A stretch of DNA of 64,000 bases from Datnioides undecimradiatus (Eukaryota; Chordata; Actinopteri; Lobotiformes; Datnioididae). The stretch covers positions 184,719 to 248,718 of the forward strand of contig WARS01002740.1 in NCBI GenBank assembly GCA_008933995.1, written 5' to 3'. Below are positions 58,401-64,000 of this stretch, piece after piece (positions within the stretch are counted from its first letter, which is position 1; every line of letters starts with the position of its first letter). The notes under the pieces are model-generated. The model did not search any database, was not told the origin of the DNA, and worked only from the letters and a program-made list of their open reading frames with translations. A program made the translations under genes and the position numbers.

Positions 58401-60237
58401 AATTCAGAAGCTTGTTTTTAAGGCATGTTTTGCTGGGACTGAACCAACGGACCCGGTGAAGGTTAAAACATTGGGACATTTGGGGTGGCCTGAACTATTT
58501 TTAACCTCACTCAATTTTGGGTTGGACCAAATAGCTGGGTTCGGTGGGGTTATTTTGTTTGTGCCTTTAGATGATTGTTTATTTACTTATTTGATTTTTA
58601 TAGTGTATTCTGTTAATGTTTTATTTTGTAGTCCAATTAGTGTTTTTGTTTTTGTTTTTTTTTGTTGTTTTTTTATAAACTCACACTAGGCATGTGTGAG
58701 TGGGGTGAACTTTATTTTGGGGAAGCCTTCTGTGTGGCCAGCTCCCTCCCCCTTGGTAAACCTCAGCTCTGCTGCCCGTTCCTTCCCCCAAGATTAATGA
58801 GTGAATGTGATTTTGTTTTGTTTTTTTGTTGGTTTTTTTAATATAACTATTTATTGTAATAAAGCAGTGTTTTTAAAAGACAAATTGAACCATGTCTCCT
58901 GTTTATGGTGGACCGAATCTGCACTTGTCCTAGGTGTAGTATTTCCTTGGGTGAAATTCCCAAGGTGGTGTTGTCGGACTCATTTTCATGGTTTCATTTT
59001 TGTTCACCCTCCATTTCATTAAATTCCATTCCTCATCTTTGGCGTACACCGCTGCGCACCACTTGCCACAAGTGCCTTAAACAGAACATTGTGTGCCAGA
59101 ATTTCTTCTAGTTAAACAGAGAGGACTGAATTTTCCTTGGAGCCAACAAAGAATAATTCAAAGTCCCTTCTCATCTCCAGTCACTAAAAACCACAAACCT
59201 AGACCTTAATTCCAAGAGCCACATTAAAGTATTTACAAAGTCACGCTACTATCACGTGAAACATCAGCAGGATTTGGAGATTAAACAGGCTCAACTAATG
59301 TAATGGTGTCTCAACAGGTCTGTCTACTAAAATAATCACACAGGAACTGATTCAGAATCCCGCTACTTGAGTCCTGACCCAGTCCAGTATATCAAATAAT
59401 TAATTTTATAATATTGTTGATTTCCAAAGCATTGAATTGTTACGGACCAAAATACATTTCTGCTAGGCTGTTACAATAAGAACCATTCTGACCTCTGACT
59501 ATCTTGGGCATGATGCCAGAGTCATACATGAACATGTGTGACCAAATTCCCAGAAAACTGCAACTTCCAGATCCTTAAAATCAAGACAGGGAAGTGTTTC
59601 CTAATTGCAATTGTCTTCGAATGACTATTTTACGGTGGACTCGTTTGGACTTCTCATGTTTCTAATGTCTTATTTTAGTGAATTTTTTGTTTTCAGTTTT
59701 TGTTTTTTCTATTTAGATGACAGGTTAAGGTTATTTTGAAATCACATTGTTTCTGCAAGGGGTTAGCAGATTTAGCCTTAAATTTAAACCTCAAATGTTT
59801 CTACCTTAGGCATAAATAGGATAAGATCTGCATCAGCACTCCTTAATGTCAGGCAAGTCCACACTAGTGTTTCTCAGTGTAAGCATATGTCTGTGAACCT
59901 CTTTTCTGCTAACTGGTGTGATCTGCCAAGAGAAACTATCTAATCTGTCTAAACACATGTAGAAAAAATAATGAATTCAATCAGCGATGCACAGCCTTAC
60001 CTGTCTGTAAAAAGACACTTACCCTGCAATGATTTCAAATGGAGGTAGTTCCAATGCCTCAACCTGAAAGTCTCTATTTTGACCAGCTACAGCACCATTG
60101 GTTATTGTCGATGATGGAAGTTCTTTATTATCCACTGCTGCTTCATTCTTCACCTCCTCTACATCCTTGGTCGTTTGAGCAGACTCCTTTTCTTTCCTCA
60201 TTTCATTTCTTATAAGTGGATGACTTTTGTCAGCCAT
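55127..60237 (-). CDS. apobec2: APOBEC2, 3 coding exons
   Basis: Member of the AID/APOBEC zinc-dependent deaminase fold family. APOBEC2 is expressed mainly in striated muscle, has no firmly shown deaminase activity, and has been linked to muscle and retinal regeneration. Exons (minus): 60237-60023, 56299-56075, 55430-55127, all GT-AG and in phase, 744 nt, 247 residues (human 224). The N-terminal ~60 residues are acidic/charged, as in other fish copies. The conserved core starts at ELPPFEI (63-69) with F-K-F-Q-F-K-N-V-E-Y-S-S-G-R-N-K-T. The zinc centre is intact: H124-A-E126 and P153-C154-S-A-C157. The C-terminus matches the family (Y-Y-H-E-K-L-A-D-I-L-Q). No stop or frameshift. Whether this is the teleost 2a or 2b paralogue cannot be told. 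Confidence 0.95.
56075..56299 (-). other. apobec2: apobec2 exon 2
   Basis: Acceptor TTATACAG, donor ACCTG|GTATAT. It carries the start of the deaminase fold and the H-A-E motif with the proposed proton-shuttle Glu126. Confidence 0.93.
57370..58430 (+). mobile_element. L2-type LINE endonuclease fragment in apobec2 intron 1
   Basis: Plus-strand frames show an L2 endonuclease region. A weak T-x-T-W-L-like start (about 57905) is followed by S-N-L-L-V-S-P-K (about 58055), then F-E-P-S-K-F-L-S-N-L (about 58210), I-I-I-Y-D-F-N-N-H (58270) and a C-K-H-T-I segment (58395). The part before 57800 may be the preceding ORF. Many stops are present; RT is absent. It is antisense to apobec2. Confidence 0.65.
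58431..59085 (+). repeat. LTR-like repeat in apobec2 intron 1
   Basis: The section 58685-58990 shares, in order, GTGTGAGTGGGGTG, GGTAAACCTCAGC, AATAAAGCAG, GAACCATGTCTCCTG, the TGAAATT hairpin and GGTG(G)TGTTGTCGG with 49490-49765. A GCCACA near 59070 parallels GCCACA at 49826. The left border next to the L2 piece is approximate. Confidence 0.55.
58945..58965 (+). repeat. Hairpin, copy B (stem CCTTGGG/CCCAAGG)
   Basis: Same loop TGAAATT as 49730-49750; one base pair of the stem has changed on both sides (C-G to T-A). Confidence 0.85.
60023..60237 (-). other. apobec2: apobec2 exon 1
   Basis: ATG at 60237-60235, donor GCAGG|GTAAGT. It encodes the charged N-terminal extension and ELPPFEIIAG. 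There is no other in-frame ATG close upstream. Confidence 0.9.
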
Positions 60238-60880
60238 TGCAAAAGAATGACAGTCAAGAAAATTGGTGGATTAAGGAAGTCTGTATAAAAATTACTACTA
60301 TGGGAAAATGTGATAAAGATTGGAGGTGAGGACAGAAACAAAACTGCCTAAACAGAAGACAACCACAGATGAAGAGAGAGCAAGTTAGGGGGAGGGTTGG
60401 AATGGTTGAGATGGCAGGGGAGAGGCAAGGGAAGAACATATGGCAAAGAGCTAACCAAACAGAAGGAGAGATAGAGAAACAGTATATGTAAACCATACAA
60501 ACAGCTTTGTCCACAAAGTCAGCTATTCAATGGCTCATATGGAAAATGACTGACTGTGGTGAGGGAAGGCCTTACTCTAACATAATTAAAACATCAGAAA
60601 AAAACTTTGAGGGATGTATAACTAATCAAATGTTTAATTCTAATACATTTCATAGGTGGGTTATAGCTTCTTATAAGTCAACTTAGTCTATGACTTCACA
60701 AGCATTGAACAGGGAACACAAAATACAGTTTTTCTGGCACAGGAATTCAAAGTATAAAAACACTATATTAAAACTCAGCAAACATTATCATCCATCAGCA
60801 GCTTGAATCTAAAAATATCAGTACAAGCCTTTAAAGGCTCATATGGGTCAAGCCATGGTAGACGCATACAGGCAGCTGCG
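60238..60880. other. apobec2 upstream region
   Basis: This should hold the 5' UTR and promoter of apobec2. A TTTTTATAC motif (minus, about 60284) is a weak TATA candidate. E-boxes CATATG (60391, 60538, 60840) and CAGCTG (60867) are present, of the type bound by myogenic factors, but such hexamers are common by chance. Confidence 0.35.
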
Positions 60881-61470
60881 GCTCACAGACCCAGCAGGTC
60901 TATTTAAAGACCCTGGTGGGTGGGGGAGGCACCAGCTCCAGCTCTTCATTGGTTTCTTTGTTTATTTGGATTTGGAAGACTAAGACTGCTGCTATTGTTG
61001 TCACCTGATACATACAATACAGGCAGCAGTTATCTTGTCAGTGTGAAAGCATTGTCATACTGTTTTGCTTGTGTTTATTTCCCTGAAGTTCTTGGTTTTG
61101 TTGCAGCTTTAGTTGTCCTTTTACTTTATAGACATGAACGCAACAACACTCTACTTCCCACACTATCCCTGTATTTAGAAGATTATGCTATTTTTGTTTG
61201 ATTATTTCGGGCTTTTGGACTGCTACCATTTCATTGGATTTTGCAACCATTTTTGAAGACACTTTGAGTGTGTGAAATGCAAATTTGTCTTCCTTGTTTT
61301 TTTTTTTTAAACCAACATATATTGTGTGAAACACCAGGAAGGAGCAAGTGATGTTGGGACTGCTGGCTGAAATAAAATAGCCCCTTCTCCCTCTACTGCT
61401 GGTGTAACCCAGGTTACTAGGCCCTTAAATAAATTCATATTTTAATGTGACAAATAAATAGGTGGTTTGA
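60881..61470 (+). repeat. LTR-like or promoter-like segment
   Basis: CTATTTAAAGACC (about 60900), then a G-rich and T-rich body, and finally AATAAAATAGCCCC and TTAAATAAATTC poly(A)-type signals (61371-61436) with CTGCTGGTGTAACCC between them. The promoter-to-poly(A) order suggests a solo LTR, but terminal TG/CA and duplications were not found. Confidence 0.35.
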
Positions 61471-61659
61471 TTTAAAATAATCTTACACAGAAGAAATAAA
61501 TAGGATTTATGATTAAAATCTTAAATATGTCAATAAATAGATTTTTTTAAAAAAACAAAAAAACGATTAATGTACACATATTTATTTAGATCTGTTAAAG
61601 GGTATTTTGTTTTATTTCATGTGTGGGGAATGTGCCTTTCGTACAAGATCAAATGATAT

Positions 61660-61934
61660 GAGGAGATCACGTGATGTACAGTAACCAATCGGGCGCCATC
61701 AGGGCATACGTGCCATCGCGTGGTGCTCTCTCTCTCTCTCTCTCTGTCGGATTAACGTTGAGGTGGCTACATGCTAACCTTTCGTGGCAGATATTATCGT
61801 TTTTTTGGGCAAGAGAGCAAAATATTCAGACATTTTAGTTACGGTTTCTATCGGCGGAGAGAGGGAAACCTGCTTTTCCTCCTCGGAGAATCGATTAGTG
61901 GACTGTGTATCCCGCGAAGAAGACGAGAGAAGAC
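61660..61934 (+). promoter_or_regulatory. CpG promoter candidate with untranslated first exon
   Basis: ATCACGTGAT E-box (61666-61675), CCAAT (61685-61689), GGGCGCCATC, a (CT)n tract (61725-61745), then GC-richer sequence ending GAAGAC|GTGAGT, a strong splice donor at 61935. No start codon with a long frame follows, so any exon here would be a 5' UTR. The gene it serves, if real, continues to the right, beyond or across the retroelement block. Confidence 0.45.
61725..61745. repeat. (CT)n microsatellite
   Basis: About ten CT units in the promoter-like segment. Confidence 0.9.
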
Positions 61935-62079
61935 GTGAGTTGAGTTTATTAGCTGCCGTGGCACTAGCTTTAGCCATTAGCTACATGAACTTTGTTAAAT
62001 TACATTTGTGAAATTTTACTTTAATTTTACGGGGGGGAAACAAAGTGTACGGTTTATTAAAAATGATTAAGTCCAAGTT

Positions 62080-63250
62080 AAAAATAGTCTAAAATAGAGA
62101 GAACCGGCAGAGTGTTGCAGTCCATCAACTTCGACGTTCTGGTCCCAGATGATGGCGTGGCCGGGTCGAAGGTGTCTAAGGGTGGGAGAGTGGTGTGCTG
62201 TTAATGGAAACAAGTTGTGCTTCACATAGGCATCGTTTGTTGTGCCTTATAGGAGCAGGTTATTAGCAAAAATTAATAATTATCGTAGATAATTATTAAT
62301 TGAAAGAATATTATTATTAATAAGAATTAATAATTACGGGGCACCACCCTGGTATCAGGGACCAATAACCAACTCGAAAATCAGTCTCACAAACGTTCGC
62401 TTACAGATATCAGTACCTGGGAGATACTGATATGCATAAGACGAACAATGAAGGTGTGAATCCGAGCACTGATTCTTTTAACCAGCCTTTACGACAACAC
62501 TTCTACAAACAATACAGACAACTTCTCTTTAAACATAACAGAATTTATTAAAATCAATGATATCAATTAGTAATCAATAACACCTCAATCAATAAACATC
62601 CATCGTGTACCTATTCTAAATTATACAAGGGCGTGTGTGTGTGGGTGTGTGTAAAAGAGGAGGGGTGAGGTTGCGGACGTAAGGGAGGAGAGGGAGTATG
62701 TCACGCAAGAGTTTCGGTCAGGGGAAATGACTGCGAGGTTTGAAAAAGACAACGGCTAATGGCGTCTGTGAGCTTAGCCCGTGTGTCTCTGACAAATGAG
62801 GTTTCAGCGGTGTATACCTGGTGTGTATGTGCGTGTAGGTTAAGGGGAAAGAAGGGAAAACACAGCACATAAAGAAAAATTCTTCGGGCTCCGGTCGTCA
62901 GACCGTAGTATGCCCGATCAAAGAAATCAAATAATAGGATAATAGGACGTTCAGTCCGTTATCACAAATGCGGGACTCGCGGTCCGCTAACTTAACTTAT
63001 ACAAGAAAGATTACTGTATAAAGAAAACACACTTAAAACTACCTCTGCCCAGATCAAGCCTCTTACGTGCCTACGAAGCAGGGAGATGTGTGGGATTCGT
63101 CTTTGGGTCCGGCTCGGTTCCTCGGCTCGGATGATGACGGTGGGCCGTTCCGCTCAGTCGGTGGGTTGCACAGGTTGAAAAAAGACGCAGTGGTCCTTTC
63201 TTCCTTCTGCAGGTACTTTGAGCACTGGCGGCGGCGGCGGTCAGGTACTT
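62080..63250 (-). repeat. Hairpin-rich retroelement LTR/leader-like segment
   Basis: No coding frame. It contains three perfect hairpins at 62271-62301, 62347-62360 and 62407-62433, an AATAAA on the minus strand (near 62550), and three short GC-rich hairpins at 62892-62985. The dense hairpins next to a poly(A) signal suggest an LTR plus leader read on the minus strand. No terminal repeats or second copy were found, so the class is open. Confidence 0.35.
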
Positions 63251-63292
63251 GATTGAGAGTGCTGGCGGCGGCGGCGGCGGCGTTAACAGACA
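63226..63292. repeat. (GGC)n simple sequence, two runs
   Basis: GGCGGCGGCGG at about 63228-63240 and a longer run at about 63273-63292, separated by TCAGGTACTTGATTGAG. Confidence 0.85.
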
Positions 63293-63399
63293 GAAGGGGT
63301 AGGAACGGAGGTGGCCTGGGCTCCTTCCTGGTCTGGCCCTTTGATCTTAGACAAATGGAGCGGGGTGCTGGTGGTTCCCGTGCCATTTGGGGGTCAGCG

Positions 63400-63630
63400 C
63401 TCACCAGGGGGGTGGCCGAGCAGGTAGGGGCAGAGGTGTCCCACACTCCTCTGAACCAGCTACTTCGTAAGTGGCAACATGTCTTTTCCACCCAAGAAGA
63501 GGATTATGGGCGCACAGATGTGGTGAATCACCGGATTCCAACAGGTAACGCTGAACCCATTCGAGAGAGGTTTAGACCGGTGCCCCCTACCCTTCATAAG
63601 GAGGTGCAGAGTCTGTTGAAGGGCATCTAA
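63400..63630 (+). pseudogene. Gypsy (Ty3-type) pol fragment, protease-RT junction
   Basis: The frame 63253-63630 ends with a stretch typical of the segment just before the RT fingers of vertebrate Gypsy elements. The order is L-x-x-W-x-x-V-F-S, then D-Y-G-R-T-D-V-V, H-R-I-P-T-G and P-P-T-L-H-K-E-V. It stops before the catalytic RT boxes, which are absent. This remnant cannot make an enzyme. Confidence 0.7.
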
Positions 63631-63639
63631 GATAAGGAG

Positions 63640-64000
63640 CAGCCAGGATGCTAACAGCTCCATCCAATTGGGGGCTGCACCCAGCAGGGGGGCAGTAGAG
63701 TGAGTGGGGATGGAGGTGTCCTGCATACCTTTTTGACCTGGCTCCCAGGTCTTAGACAAAGAGAGCAGCCATTTGGTTGGTCTGCAATCTTTGATCTGTA
63801 TCAGACCTCGGGTCGTAAACCTTGTCTGTGGTCTGTATGACAAGGTTAAAACAGAAAGACCCTACAGGTTTGGAAGCAGATCAGCCTACTGAGAGACCAG
63901 TTCATCATGGGTCTAAAAGAAGGCTCCATCCGTCAGGAGCTCTGGCACCAGGTGCGAAAAACACCCTGGATGACCTTTGACGAGGTAAAATTAGAGGCAT
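63640..64000 (+). pseudogene. Gypsy gag fragment, runs off window
   Basis: The last 120 bp encode R-D-Q-F-I-M-G-L-K-E-G, then I-R-Q-E-L-W and T-F-D-E-V, the retrotransposon-gag motif that normally precedes the zinc knuckle. It is continuous to the window edge. Its position after a pol piece is the reverse of the normal gag-pol order. Confidence 0.65.

Noticed and set aside
63063-63491. A 142-codon minus-strand open frame with poly-Ala and Arg runs
   Set aside because: It is the antisense shadow of GGC repeats and the Gypsy pol piece; composition follows the repeat and no domain is present.
1-64000. Prokaryotic-type systems (CRISPR, operons, phage defence)
   Set aside because: Spliced vertebrate genes and fish transposons throughout; no regularly spaced repeats with unique spacers and no operon structure.

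Overview
This window looks like a piece of a teleost fish nuclear genome. It is AT-rich, its genes are split by GT-AG introns, and it is crowded with transposon families typical of ray-finned fish: Rex1-like and L2-like LINEs, a tRNA-derived SINE, hAT, Tc1 and pogo-like DNA transposons, and BEL and Gypsy LTR elements. No prokaryotic features, rRNA genes, CRISPR arrays or standard tRNA genes were seen. All family names come from recognising translated motifs by eye; no database search was possible.

Two host genes are well supported. (1) elf3 (+ strand, coding exons 13265-16576) is an epithelial ETS transcription factor. It has a Pointed domain, an AT-hook and a C-terminal ETS domain. Eight coding exons splice in frame to about 382 codons, with a non-coding first exon, a TATA box and a kappa-B-like site upstream. 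(2) apobec2 (- strand, 60237-55127) is the muscle-type member of the AID/APOBEC family. Three coding exons join in frame to 247 codons and keep the H-x-E ... P-C-x-x-C zinc centre. Two weaker gene-like items are a two-exon frameshifted fragment of a multicopy fish family (46106-47076), and a promoter-like segment with a possible untranslated first exon (about 61660-61934, + strand) whose downstream gene would lie outside the window.

Layout. 1-1588: left-truncated BEL/Pao retrotransposon on the - strand with its 5' LTR. 2000-8080: mostly unrecognised DNA with a 27-bp perfect hairpin and an L1 tail. 8084-9509: tRNA-SINE, then a 971-bp non-autonomous hAT element with an 8-bp target duplication. 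10530-12800: L2 tail and unassigned DNA. 12840-16940: elf3. 17000-23500: mostly unassigned, with a SINE and an L2 tail. 23500-26970: Rex1-like LINE. 29005-30186: R4/Dong-like LINE piece bracketed by a perfect 55-bp inverted repeat made of its own 3' end. 30690-32400: decayed BED/hAT transposase. 32530-34290: L2 LINE and an LTR-like block. 34610-35220: hAT-Charlie-like remnant. 36850-38075: pogo-like and Tc1 remnants. 38085-38350: SINE. 42250-43030: endogenous retrovirus pol fragment. 43100-45735: second Rex1-like LINE. 45730-47800: promoter-like repeat, gene fragment and a three-copy direct repeat. 48250-49830: CpG-rich, LTR-like block. 50480-50960: L2 piece. 52540-53150: dispersed repeat. 54467-54878: solo LTR with a 5-bp duplication. 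55127-60237: apobec2, whose large first intron holds an antisense L2 and an LTR-like repeat. 61660-64000: promoter-like segment, a hairpin-rich LTR-like stretch, and a Gypsy remnant in which a pol piece precedes a gag piece.

The two host genes are transcriptionally independent (an epithelial transcription factor and a muscle-associated APOBEC protein) and show no operon-like relationship. Most of the remaining sequence is transposon-derived, and the most unusual structures are rearranged mobile elements and compact hairpins rather than a new protein system.
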